A DNA stretch of 64,000 nt from Bacteroidetes bacterium RIFCSPLOWO2_12_FULL_37_12. GTDB taxonomy: Bacteria > Bacteroidota > Bacteroidia > 2-12-FULL-37-12. Both the position numbers and the translations under genes were made by a program. The stretch lies in contig MEPC01000023.1 in assembly GCA_001769655.1 (NCBI GenBank), positions 62,001-126,000 on the forward strand, given 5' to 3'. Numbering within the stretch: the first letter of the stretch is position 1; each line of letters begins with the position of its first letter. Positions 42,930-51,582 of this stretch are shown here, in pieces. The notes under the pieces were generated by a model. The model was given only the letters and a program-made list of their open reading frames with translations, did no database searches and was not told the DNA's origin.

Positions 42930-43763
42930 ATGAAATCTGAAAAAGAAATAAAAGCAATGATTTCCCTGTTGGATGATCCGGATAATGAAATCAGGCATCA
43001 GATAGAAAACCACCTGATTTTATTGGGAGAAACCATCATTCCCCATTTAGACGAAGCTAACGACGCTAAATTTGATCCGGAATTTCATTTGAAAATTGAA
43101 TTTCTGAAACAGAGAATTAATTTTAATGCCACTAAGGTAAAAATACAGGAATGGGAGGAGGGGGGATGCAAGGATTTATTGGAAGGAATGTGGCTGATTT
43201 GCAAATACGAATACCCCGAAACAGACTTGCAATATTTAAGAGAAAAAATTGCTGAAATTTATTGCGCCGTATTTCTGGAATTCAACGACCAGCTTACTGC
43301 CCTCGAACAAATAAAGGTTTTGAACTTTGTTTTTTTTAATGTTTTTAAATTTTCAGGCAATACAGCTCAATTTTATAAGCCCGAAAATTACATGTTAAAT
43401 AAAGTTCTTGAAGAAAAAAAAGGCAACCCTATTTCTCTTTGTATTATTTACATGCTTGTAGCAAAAACCTTAAAACTACCGGTGTATGGCGTCAACCTGC
43501 CAAATCTTTTTGTGCTTACTTATAAGAAAGATGATTTGCAATTTTATATTAACGTTTTTAATAAAGGAGTCGTTTTTGCCAAAAAAGATATTGAACAATA
43601 TCTGCAACAACTAAAAATGACCGCTAAGCCCGAATTTTTTGAACCCTGCGATTATCAGATTATTTTAAAACGGGTGTTAAGAAATTTAATCGTTGCTTAT
43701 GAAAAAAAAGGAGATGAAGAGAGAAAAACTGATATGGAAGAGATTTTAAAATGCCTGAGTTGA
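42930..43763 (+). CDS. Transglutaminase-like / SirB1-family protein
   Basis: 277 residues. The SirB1-type core is KKGNPISLCIIYMLVAKTLKLPVYGVNLPNLFVLTY, near residues 160-200. An N-terminal helical segment (about 1-70) may be a HEAT-like or TPR-like adapter; the C-terminal helices end the protein. Some members have a Cys-His-Asp transglutaminase triad; here a Cys sits in SLCIIY and Phe replaces the usual GHFLL His, so enzymatic activity is doubtful. No signal peptide. A block of AACCATCT repeats follows directly. Confidence 0.75.
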   Translation: MKSEKEIKAMISLLDDPDNEIRHQIENHLILLGETIIPHLDEANDAKFDPEFHLKIEFLKQRINFNATKVKIQEWEEGGCKDLLEGMWLICKYEYPETDLQYLREKIAEIYCAVFLEFNDQLTALEQIKVLNFVFFNVFKFSGNTAQFYKPENYMLNKVLEEKKGNPISLCIIYMLVAKTLKLPVYGVNLPNLFVLTYKKDDLQFYINVFNKGVVFAKKDIEQYLQQLKMTAKPEFFEPCDYQIILKRVLRNLIVAYEKKGDEERKTDMEEILKCLS

Positions 43764-43768
43764 ACTTC

Positions 43769-43848
43769 AACCATCTAACCATCTAACCATCTAACCATCT
43801 AACCATTTAACCATCTAACCATCTAACCACCTAACCATCTAACCATAA
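43769..43848. repeat. AACCATCT octamer tandem repeat (10 units)
   Basis: About ten units of AACCATCT, three with one change. It separates convergent genes and reaches past the stop of cdaA (43839-43841), so the repeat supplies that stop codon. The same word occurs at 40413. Confidence 0.85.
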
Positions 43849-44687
43849 ACCTTTTTCTCAACGATATTCTCCTCTGTTTGTAACGCCGGCGCTCTTTCAA
43901 ATAGCAACGTAATCAGTTGTGAGCGCAATTCTGCGGAAGACAAATTAATGCCCATTTTTCCATTAAAGGCAAGTGAAATTTGTCCCGATTCTTCAGAGAC
44001 AACTACTGCTACCGCATCGGTCAATTCCGACATTCCCAGCGCGGCTCTATGTCTTAAACCATGTGTTGCCGGAATATCAGTATTTTCAGAGACAGGCAAT
44101 ATACATCGGGCGGCTTTTATCCGGTCTTCAAAAATTATCACGGCGCCATCGTGTAGCGGACTGTATTTATTAAAAATAGAAAGAATCAATCGTTTTGAAA
44201 CAATGGCATCGAGTGAATCGCCCGACTCAGCAAAAAACTTCATAGGAGTGGAACGTGAAAAAACCAATATGCCTCCCGTATTGCTTCCTGCCATGCTTTT
44301 AACCGCTTCAATCACCTGGGATAAATCGAGCCGGTGATACCCTGTATTTTTTTGCCAGAAAAACCGGAAACCGGAAATGGATTTATTGAATAAAGCGTTT
44401 TTGCCGATCAATAAAAGAAATTTTCTGATTTCCTGTTGAAATACAATCATAAGAGCCAGCACTCCTACTCCGATAAATTGCCCAAGGATGGCAGTGAGCA
44501 ATTGCATGTGCGCGGCTTTTACCAGCAGATAAAGCAGATAGAGCGATAACAAACCTCCAAAGATTTTTACTGCAATACTGCCCGTGAGCAGTTTGTATAA
44601 TTGATAGATCAGCAATGAAACCAATAACACATCTACTATATCGAGAAATGTTATGTCAATAAAGCCAACCTTGAAGAGATAAAGCAT
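43839..44687 (-). CDS. cdaA: Diadenylate cyclase (c-di-AMP synthase)
   Basis: 282 residues. Three N-terminal transmembrane helices (about 10-85), then the DisA_N catalytic domain with D180-G-A (LHDGAVII) and R212-H-R (LRHRAALG), the motifs that bind ATP and metal. CdaA joins two ATP molecules to c-di-AMP, which controls osmolytes and cell wall in many bacteria. folP lies upstream on the same strand, the usual neighbour in Bacteroidota, but here a 37-bp repeat array lies between them. No regulator CdaR is seen. Confidence 0.93.
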   Translation of the reverse strand: MLYLFKVGFIDITFLDIVDVLLVSLLIYQLYKLLTGSIAVKIFGGLLSLYLLYLLVKAAHMQLLTAILGQFIGVGVLALMIVFQQEIRKFLLLIGKNALFNKSISGFRFFWQKNTGYHRLDLSQVIEAVKSMAGSNTGGILVFSRSTPMKFFAESGDSLDAIVSKRLILSIFNKYSPLHDGAVIIFEDRIKAARCILPVSENTDIPATHGLRHRAALGMSELTDAVAVVVSEESGQISLAFNGKMGINLSSAELRSQLITLLFERAPALQTEENIVEKKVYG

Positions 44688-44738
44688 ATTTGATTTACGA
44701 ATTTTGATTTACGAATTACGATTTATTTAAATAACTCA

Positions 44739-44899
44739 AACCTTGAAGGTTAACCGGCGTCTCAAATCCTTACTAAACCTTCAAGGTTAGCCAGCGCTAC
44801 AAATCCTTACTAAACCTTCAAGGTTAGCCAGCGCTACAAATCCTTACCAAACCTTCAAGGTTAGCCAGCGCTGCAAATCCTTACCAAACCTTGAAGGTT
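44739..44899. repeat. 37-bp tandem repeat of AACCTT(C/G)AAGGTT palindromes (5 copies)
   Basis: Palindrome starts at 44739, 44776, 44813, 44850 and 44887, exactly 37 bp apart. The linkers are nearly the same (AGCCAGCGCTACAAATCCTTA). Two more copies at 32907. It is not CRISPR: the spacers are as conserved as the palindromes. The gap continues with TTTTCTA-type repeats to 44945. Confidence 0.85.
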
Positions 44900-44946
44900 T
44901 TTCCATATTTTCTATTTTCTATATACTATTTTCTATTTTCTATCTA

Positions 44947-45786
44947 TTAATTTCCAATTTGCAATACTACATCCACCACCTCTCTCGCCTCTCTAACATC
45001 GTGTACTCTCAAAATATCAGCGCCATTCAATAGTGCCACTGTATTGACTGCCGTAGTGCCATTGAGAGCGTGTTCGGGAGTCGTATTTAATAATTTATAA
45101 ATCATGGATTTCCGCGAAAGCCCAACCATTACGGGGCGATTGAGTATGCTAAAATAATTCAAATTTTTCAGAATCAAGAAATTTTGAGATAAATTTTTTG
45201 CAAACCCAAACCCCGGGTCTATTATAATGTCATAAATTGTGTGTTTTTCCAACTGATTAATTTTCGTGTTAAAATACGACATAAGGTCTGTTAATAGATT
45301 TTTATAATTAGTTTTTTTTTGCATGGTTTGCGGGTTACCTCTGCTATGCATAAGAATATATGGGACTTTTAATTGAGCAACGGTATCAAACATTTTTTTA
45401 TCAGCCGAACCGCCGGAAATATCATTAACCATGCACGCGCCTGCCTCTACTGCTTTTTTGGCAATTTCAGAACGGAAGGTATCTACTGAAATGAGCGCTT
45501 TTGGAAATTGTTTTACAATAGTTTTGATTCCAAGACCAACTCTTTTCCATTCTTCAGTTGTGGGAATTATTTTGGCACCCGGACGGGACGAATATCCACC
45601 CACATCGAGGAAATCGGCACCCTCGTTAAGCATTTTTTCAGCCCGTAGCGAGATTTCTTTTTCAGAAAATACCCTGCTTGTATCATAGAAGGAATCAGGA
45701 GTAATATTGAGAATTCCCATTATTCTTGGCTTTTCAAAAGTGAATAGTTTGCCGGAAATGTTAAGGGATTTGGATAGGGCAGGCAT
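44947..45786 (-). CDS. folP: Dihydropteroate synthase
   Basis: 279 residues, standard length. The motifs are present: IMGILNITPDSF at the N-terminus, the ADFLDVGGYSSRPGA pterin-binding loop, ISVDTFRS, MVNDISGG, YILMHSRGNPQTM, DPGFGFAKN and a final VHDV(R) region. It condenses p-aminobenzoate with the pterin diphosphate in folate synthesis. It is upstream of cdaA with a 260-bp repeat-filled gap. A TAACTTCG, one change from a -7 box, occurs near 45830. Confidence 0.95.
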   Translation of the reverse strand: MPALSKSLNISGKLFTFEKPRIMGILNITPDSFYDTSRVFSEKEISLRAEKMLNEGADFLDVGGYSSRPGAKIIPTTEEWKRVGLGIKTIVKQFPKALISVDTFRSEIAKKAVEAGACMVNDISGGSADKKMFDTVAQLKVPYILMHSRGNPQTMQKKTNYKNLLTDLMSYFNTKINQLEKHTIYDIIIDPGFGFAKNLSQNFLILKNLNYFSILNRPVMVGLSRKSMIYKLLNTTPEHALNGTTAVNTVALLNGADILRVHDVREAREVVDVVLQIGN

Positions 45787-45878
45787 GAAGGGGGGGCGTG
45801 GTTTCAGATGTAAATAGTTGCGGGTACGAAGTTACCCTAAATAAATTATATAAATATCTTTTTAGGGATATCACCGTC

Positions 45879-47027
45879 TTACAAGTCATTCAAATATTCA
45901 AGTACTGCACGCCATGGTAATACTTCCACACCCTCTTTGATTTTTCTGCCATAGTGAGCGCCCATGCTGGCAATGTAGAGCGGGATACCCGGAAATGTCT
46001 TGTTAAATAAACTGATAGTACTATCTGATAATTGTGTCTTTGAACTCTTACATTCAATCCCGCAAAAAATTTTCCCACCTCTGCTGACTATAAAATCAAT
46101 TTCATGGTTTCTGTTTCGCCAGTATGAATATTCAAAATATTTCTGATGATATTGGCTTAACGATATAAGCTCATGAAAAAAATAGGTCTCAAAAAGGAAT
46201 CCTAATTCATCCGGAGACGGCGGATCAATAAGACGGTTTTGTATTGCCCGAACCACACCGCAATCAAAAAAATAAAATTTAGGATGAGTTTTTTTTCGTT
46301 CGCTTTTATCCCATTGATATAAAAAATTCCCAATCAAGGTATCTTCAAGAATTTGAAAATACTCTTTTACAGTAGATTGTGGCACTGCGCTTTCTCGTGA
46401 AATATTGCTAAAGGAAATGATCTGGGCATTTGCTTGAGCTGAAATTTGTAGAAACCGTTGAAATGCACCGATATTTCGCGTGATCGCTTCAGCTTGAACT
46501 TCCTCTTTTATATAAACAGAATAATAACTTTTTAAGATGGGTACAATTTCATTTTTTCGATTAGTTTGTAGCAGGTCTGTGATTTTAGGCAAAGTTCCAT
46601 ATTGGCAAATTTCCAGGATGTCCATATCATTTCCACATTCCTCATAAGTCAACGGATATAGTTTCATATCCAGCGCCCTACCACCCAGCAAATTTGCCGA
46701 GCCACGTTTTAATTTTCTTGCGCTGGAACCGGATAGAACAAATCTTAACTGACGCTCTTCTATCGCTTTCTGTATATAGTTGAGTAAAACCGGTACTTTT
46801 TGAATTTCATCAATTACAATCAGGTCTCCAGGGGAACTCTTTCCCAACGCCTCCCAAAAATGACTTGGTTCACGGCTCCATTCCAGTTCAAGCATAGGAT
46901 CTAATAAATCAAAATAGAGTTGACTTTTTAAGCCATTAAGTAAATAGGTCTTGCCGGTCATCCTTGGACCCAATAAAAAGCAGGATGAGGAGAAAATATT
47001 GAGATTTAAGGTTCTTTTAAACAACAT
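45879..47027 (-). CDS. ATP-binding protein, AAA_14 / DUF4143 family (second copy)
   Basis: 382 residues, the same length and layout as 513-1661. Walker A G20-PRMTGKT, Walker B D73-E74 (LIVIDEIQ), GSSARKLKR, middle winged-helix-like segment (SREPSHF, SNISRESAVPQSTVKEYFQI), and a C-terminal nuclease-like region (YWRNRNHEIDFIV, GIECKSSK). The conserved PD-(D/E)XK-like residues are D in EIDF and E-x-K in ECKS. It has a strong predicted promoter of its own at 47045, so it is monocistronic. Role unknown. Confidence 0.85.
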   Translation of the reverse strand: MLFKRTLNLNIFSSSCFLLGPRMTGKTYLLNGLKSQLYFDLLDPMLELEWSREPSHFWEALGKSSPGDLIVIDEIQKVPVLLNYIQKAIEERQLRFVLSGSSARKLKRGSANLLGGRALDMKLYPLTYEECGNDMDILEICQYGTLPKITDLLQTNRKNEIVPILKSYYSVYIKEEVQAEAITRNIGAFQRFLQISAQANAQIISFSNISRESAVPQSTVKEYFQILEDTLIGNFLYQWDKSERKKTHPKFYFFDCGVVRAIQNRLIDPPSPDELGFLFETYFFHELISLSQYHQKYFEYSYWRNRNHEIDFIVSRGGKIFCGIECKSSKTQLSDSTISLFNKTFPGIPLYIASMGAHYGRKIKEGVEVLPWRAVLEYLNDL

Positions 47028-47044
47028 GACTATGCAGGATTGTG

Positions 47045-47076
47045 CAAATATAACAAAATTATGTTATAATATACAA
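47045..47076 (-). promoter_or_regulatory. Predicted promoter of the second DUF4143 gene
   Basis: Reading leftward: TTTTTTG ending at 47074, 21 bp, TATATTTG at 47045-47052. This is a full match to the Bacteroidota TTTG / TAnnTTTG consensus, 18 bp from the ATG at 47027. Confidence 0.7.
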
Positions 47077-47225
47077 AAAAACAACATAAATATGCTATTT
47101 TTGAAATAATTGTTCTCATACAAAATGAGTTTCTGTTCCGGAAAAATTTCTTTATTAATTAACGACAACTTGTTGGTAAGTTTGTTTCTCCAAGCACCTA
47201 AACCAATTTTTGCTAACAAAAACGT

Positions 47226-47486
47226 AAAGTGCCTAGTATGGTCTAAAATACCGAAGGCTCAATTTTATTTTGTAAGGATGGACTTTAGTCCGTCCTTCAA
47301 ATGCAACCATAAAGGTACATAAGTGCCGTAGGTACAATTTTATTTTGTAAGGATGGACTTTAGTCCATCCTTCAAGCGTAATCATATAGGTATATAAGTG
47401 CCGTAGGCACAATTATTTTTTGTAAGGACGGACTTTAGTCCGTCCTTCATGCACAACTATAAAGATAAATAAGTGCCGTAGGCACG
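47226..47486. repeat. 75-bp tandem repeat with two palindromes per unit
   Basis: Three full units and a degenerate first one in a 690-bp gap (47028-47717) without a gene. Each unit has the hairpin GGATGGACTTTAGTCCGTCC (47276, 47351, 47426) and the hairpin GTGCCGTAGGCAC (47323, 47398, 47473), with 75-bp spacing. The rest of the gap (47487-47709) holds only A/T-rich sequence. GTGCCGTAGGCAC-type repeats are recurrent in Bacteroidota genomes. Confidence 0.85.
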
Positions 47487-47709
47487 GTTCATATCCTTAA
47501 CAGTTTTGACTCTTTTTTTTTCATAAACCCCCTGTTTATTTTCTAAAAAACTTGCATTTCTCAAAATTATGCCATATCTTTGTAAAGAATTTATCAATTT
47601 TTTTCAACTAAACCCGATTACCATGAGAACCCCAAAAGATACAGACACCCAAATTGGACGTCTCCTTTCAATTTACCCCCCCGAAAATTTAGACAACTAA
47701 AGTGTCGTA

Positions 47710-47732
47710 GAGACACGGTGCACCGTGTATCT
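47710..47732. repeat. GAGACACGGTGCACCGTG palindrome
   Basis: GAGACACGG / CCGTGTATCT palindrome; related to copies at 1751 and 23471. The GTG start of the next CDS is inside it. Confidence 0.6.
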
Positions 47733-49976
47733 AAAGAGCTCCGTGTATCAAAAGTTTTAATTTTCTGTTCTATGATTCTCTCCCTCGTTTTCTCCCCACC
47801 CTTATCGTTGAAAGTTTTTTCACAAAATGATGGCAGTAGTTGTGGGAAAGCAATCATTCTACCACTGGCGGCTGAACTTTGCAATAAAGATGAATACAGA
47901 ATAATACAAGCGGAGATGTGGTTTGAATTTACTGCGAATGCACCCGAACATGAAATAATTGTATCGCCATCTGAAACACAGCCCAATGCGGAAATTACCA
48001 AACTTAAACTTTTTGAAAACAAATGCCCGGATTTACATTTGCGTAAAGAAGTTTCCTCACAACCGCCAGAACTACCAAGGATGCGGGCAGAGCAATTAAT
48101 TGTAGGACAGAAATATATAGTGAAGGCGGAGAGGGAGACATTTACAGAAGCCGCAAATTTTATTATGTGTTTAAAAAGGGAGGAAGTGGGTGGGGGAGAT
48201 GGAGATGGGGGAACGCCAACAAGCGGGGTGGAATGTAAAGGAGATAACGCCGCAAAAAATGCGTGGATGGAAAACTCAACAAATACCAATATAATTAGCT
48301 TGTGCAACAGATATCAGAAATTAGGATTTGGAACAAATACTCCTTCCGGTGAAATAGACATAAGTTCTCCGGGTTTATTTAATGGTATTACTACCGTTTT
48401 TATCAGAAATACGGGCTCGGGTAGTTCTCAGATAGCGATGTCTGCCGGTACTTCGCGGTATTGGAATATTCTTTCATCTGGCTCCGGTTTTAGTTATGGA
48501 GCTGGGAAATTAGTTTTTAAACCCAGTGATGGAGACCCTGCAATGATTTTATCCAAAGACGGGCAGAATTATTTAACAGAAATAAAAGGGGGTCTGGGCG
48601 TAGGAGCCACACCGGAGACAGGGTATAAATTTCATGTATCAGGTAATACAAAACTCAACGGCGATTTAACGTTAACTGGAAAACTAAATTTACCTGCTGG
48701 AATTTCAAATACCGGTGATTTTAGTACGAGTGGGAATGTTGTAAGTACCGGGGGGTATTTGAAGAGCGGGAATTCTATATATATAGATGGGACACAGGTA
48801 GGAGGTAATCAGGATAATACCATTTACACTACAACCGGAAATTTATTATTTGGAAAAGGGGATCCATTGAACATTACGAATTTTTCGGATGTAAAAATTG
48901 GGGTAGGAACAACTTCAGCGCTTAGTGAGAAGTTTGAAGTGAACGGAAAAGTAAAATCAAAAGGAATAATATCGCGTGGCGTCATTGCTTCGGTAGGAGT
49001 TGAAGGCGGCACAGGAGATGCAGGGGGTGAAATCATCTTAGCTGATCCTGACCAACCTGTAGCAAGCGAATTAAAATCATGGACCTTAGATAACAATAAC
49101 AGAACATTACGGGCTTTTTACAATGATGGTGGACCTGATGGAAGATTTGGTTTCGGGATAGATCATGAAGGCAGGATGGGAATAGGAAAATATCCGGTTG
49201 ATGCATATAGGTTGGATGTAGCGGGGAATACGAGGATTAATGGAACAATGGATGTTACAGGTGATGTAACAATCGGTTCAACAACTCAGGAAGTCAATGT
49301 AAATATTTTCGGGAATTTATCTACTTCGGGAGCCATGCATATAGGTACGATGTGTCAATTTGGAGCATGTCTGGGACATTCGCCCGATGATGCAACCAAT
49401 ACAAGTTGGTTGCATATAAAAGCTAAAACCGTAAATGCAGGTATAATACTTGAAAATAGCGGTGGCACTCAATGGGCTATGTCTATGAATGAAGATGATA
49501 TACAATATAGGAACCAATATGCATACGAGTGGTTGCGTTTTTTATATGATGATTATGAAACTAAAAATTTTGGAGCAATTTTTAGTATTTATAATACTTC
49601 AAAATCAATTCCTGCTTTTTCAATTACCCAGGATGGATTTGCATATTTTAATGATGTTGTAGTAGTAAAAAATAAAATAAAAGTTTCGAGTGTCACCGGC
49701 GGTGATTATGTATTCGGTGCTGATTACCGGCTATCATCACTTTTGGAAGATGAAAAATTCATTGAGGAAAACAAACATCTTCGCGGTATTCCTTCTGCCA
49801 AAGAAATGAAGGAAAAAGGGCTTGACCTGGCAGAGATGAACATAAAACTATTGGTAAAAATTGAAGAATTAACGTTGCATGGTATTTCACAGCAAAAACA
49901 GATTATAGCATTAATAAAGCAAAATGAAGGGTTAATGAAGAGGATGGATGTGATGGAAAATAAAAGGAAGAAATAG
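47718..49976 (+). CDS. Fibre-like surface protein with tail-fibre-type repeats
   Basis: 752 residues from a GTG at 47718, which lies in a palindrome; an ATG at 47772 (MILSLVFSPPLS) is the alternative, but the longer form has the charged n-region of a signal peptide. The N-terminus has Cys pairs; the centre is made of Gly/Asn-rich phage-fibre-like stretches (GLGVGATPETGYKFHVSGNT, GIGKYPVDAYRLDVAGNT). The end has VFGADYRLSSLLEDEKFIEENKHLRGIPSAKEMKEKGLDLAEM, common in Bacteroidota surface proteins and related to trimerising or endosialidase-like ends, followed by a coiled coil. It is not a prophage gene: no phage genes lie around it. Probably trimeric at the surface. Confidence 0.75.
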   Translation: MHRVSKELRVSKVLIFCSMILSLVFSPPLSLKVFSQNDGSSCGKAIILPLAAELCNKDEYRIIQAEMWFEFTANAPEHEIIVSPSETQPNAEITKLKLFENKCPDLHLRKEVSSQPPELPRMRAEQLIVGQKYIVKAERETFTEAANFIMCLKREEVGGGDGDGGTPTSGVECKGDNAAKNAWMENSTNTNIISLCNRYQKLGFGTNTPSGEIDISSPGLFNGITTVFIRNTGSGSSQIAMSAGTSRYWNILSSGSGFSYGAGKLVFKPSDGDPAMILSKDGQNYLTEIKGGLGVGATPETGYKFHVSGNTKLNGDLTLTGKLNLPAGISNTGDFSTSGNVVSTGGYLKSGNSIYIDGTQVGGNQDNTIYTTTGNLLFGKGDPLNITNFSDVKIGVGTTSALSEKFEVNGKVKSKGIISRGVIASVGVEGGTGDAGGEIILADPDQPVASELKSWTLDNNNRTLRAFYNDGGPDGRFGFGIDHEGRMGIGKYPVDAYRLDVAGNTRINGTMDVTGDVTIGSTTQEVNVNIFGNLSTSGAMHIGTMCQFGACLGHSPDDATNTSWLHIKAKTVNAGIILENSGGTQWAMSMNEDDIQYRNQYAYEWLRFLYDDYETKNFGAIFSIYNTSKSIPAFSITQDGFAYFNDVVVVKNKIKVSSVTGGDYVFGADYRLSSLLEDEKFIEENKHLRGIPSAKEMKEKGLDLAEMNIKLLVKIEELTLHGISQQKQIIALIKQNEGLMKRMDVMENKRKK

Positions 49977-49994
49977 TTTTTTGAATTTTATGAA

Positions 49995-50780
49995 ATGTTT
50001 ATCACGTTAAAACAAAAGTTAATTTTATTTGTAATTTTCATTCTTGTTCTTTCAATAAGTAGTTGCAGTCATTATTATTATATGCCAAACATTCAACATG
50101 TTCCATTATTTATTGAAAAAAATGAATTTAGGTTTTCAGCTTCTAAAGGAATTGGTGTCGGAGAAAAAAAAAATCTTGTAAACACAGAGGCGAATGTCGC
50201 ATACTCCATGACAAAAAATTTAGCTTTTATGACAAACTTCAGTTATGCATATTTTGGAGATAAATCTTATAGTGCTAATTATTCAAGTGATTATTATCTT
50301 GAATTAGCTAGCGGATATTACAAACCATTTTATAGCCACGTAGTATTTGAAATTTATGGTGGATTTGGCAATGGTAATCAACACCATAAATATGAATTAG
50401 GCGCCGCTGATTTTAAATTTACAAAAATATTTATTCAGCCCTCGGTTGGTTTTACATTTAATGCATTAGACATTGCTTTTTCTAAAAGAATTTCTAACTT
50501 AAATTTTTACAAGGTAGAGCAATCAGGCGGTGATAGGTATGGGTATGAATCATATAATATTGATATGATCAGAAAAAACAAAAATTCATTCTTAAATGAA
50601 ACGGCGCTAACCACTCGTCTTGGGTGGAAAAAAATAAAATTGCAAATACAGATACAATTATCAAATAATTTATCTGAACCCGTTCTTCGCTTTGTAGATG
50701 CCGTGATTAGCTTCGGGGTATGGTTTACTATTACAGATAGATACTCCAGAGATGCTTATAAAAAAAAAGATATGAGATGA
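49995..50780 (+). CDS. Outer-membrane beta-barrel-like lipoprotein
   Basis: 261 residues. SPII lipobox SISSC (C24). The mature part is rich in aromatic residues in short strands (NEFRFSASKG, LAFMTNFSYAYFG, YYLELASGYYKPF, VFEIYGGFGNG, IQPSVGFTFN), as in outer-membrane barrels. I recall similar proteins in Bacteroidota but know no function. It starts 18 bp after the fibre-like gene and is probably in the same operon. Confidence 0.65.
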   Translation: MFITLKQKLILFVIFILVLSISSCSHYYYMPNIQHVPLFIEKNEFRFSASKGIGVGEKKNLVNTEANVAYSMTKNLAFMTNFSYAYFGDKSYSANYSSDYYLELASGYYKPFYSHVVFEIYGGFGNGNQHHKYELGAADFKFTKIFIQPSVGFTFNALDIAFSKRISNLNFYKVEQSGGDRYGYESYNIDMIRKNKNSFLNETALTTRLGWKKIKLQIQIQLSNNLSEPVLRFVDAVISFGVWFTITDRYSRDAYKKKDMR

Positions 50781-50884
50781 TAGCGTTAAATGTTCATGGA
50801 CAGGATGTCACAGTGACACTTCAGAAACTATTGTTTTTATAAATTGTAGAAATCTTTATTTGGCTACACAAAAAAAATAAAAAA

Positions 50885-51535
50885 ATGCTCAAACGAATAT
50901 TCATTTTACTGTTCTTATTTATTCCAATGTTTTATAGCTGCAAAAAGGAAGAACCAACTCATTTTTATATCCCGCAAATTGTAAAAGATTATGCCGCTTA
51001 TAAACCGGGAAGTTACTGGATTTACTCCATTGATTCTACGGAAGTGGAAGATAGTGTGTTTGTTTCTGATTATAAGGAAGGGGAAACTTTTGATGAAGGC
51101 GATGAAAATTACGAATATTCGGAAATTAGGCATTACATTAGTAGTGATTTAAAAAATAAAAAAGGTGAAGAATTTTTTCATGTAGGTATTGGAAGTAGAG
51201 GCATTAGTTATGAATATAATTGGGAGGGTGAAGCATTTCATGGTCTCGATTTTTGGTACCTCGATAATGGTAAGTTTATTTTAGAACCTTCCAGTTACAA
51301 TAATAAAGTTGATACATTAACTCAAATAGAAACTTCGAATTTATTTGGTAAAACATACAAAGATATTGTATACTGCAAAGATGTTTCCATTTTAATACGC
51401 GGTGTTTCCGATTCATCAAAAATGGATACCATTGAACTTTGGGTAGCAAAACATACCGGAATTATCAAAAGAGTAATGAGCTATGATAGTTTTAAAACTA
51501 CTTATGTATTGAAAAGACACAATGTTATACAATAA
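50885..51535 (+). CDS. Lipoprotein of unknown function
   Basis: 216 residues. Lipobox FYSC (C19). It has a beta-rich mature part (KPGSYWIYSIDSTEVEDSVFV, GKTYKDIVYCKDVSI, DTIELWVAKHTGIIKRVM). Such a YKPGSYWIY N-terminus is frequent in small Bacteroidota lipoproteins. Located between the barrel-like lipoprotein and a T9SS protein gene, all on the plus strand. No enzyme motif. Confidence 0.65.
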   Translation: MLKRIFILLFLFIPMFYSCKKEEPTHFYIPQIVKDYAAYKPGSYWIYSIDSTEVEDSVFVSDYKEGETFDEGDENYEYSEIRHYISSDLKNKKGEEFFHVGIGSRGISYEYNWEGEAFHGLDFWYLDNGKFILEPSSYNNKVDTLTQIETSNLFGKTYKDIVYCKDVSILIRGVSDSSKMDTIELWVAKHTGIIKRVMSYDSFKTTYVLKRHNVIQ

Positions 51536-51582
51536 ATTTTTTTTGATCAAAATTTAATATTGAAAAATAACTCTTAAAAAAC

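Noticed and set aside
44739-44899. CRISPR array (37-bp spaced palindromic repeats)
   Set aside because: The whole 37-bp unit is repeated; there are no unique spacers and no cas genes.
47110-47322. ORF of 70 codons before the fibre-like gene
   Set aside because: Reads through the 75-bp repeats with no independent support.
47618-48307. Long minus-strand ORF of 229 codons
   Set aside because: Antisense to the fibre-like gene, whose sense translation has a clear domain pattern.
47718-49976. Prophage remnant because of tail-fibre-like repeats
   Set aside because: No phage structural or replication genes nearby; such fibre-like proteins with signal peptides are usual in Bacteroidota.
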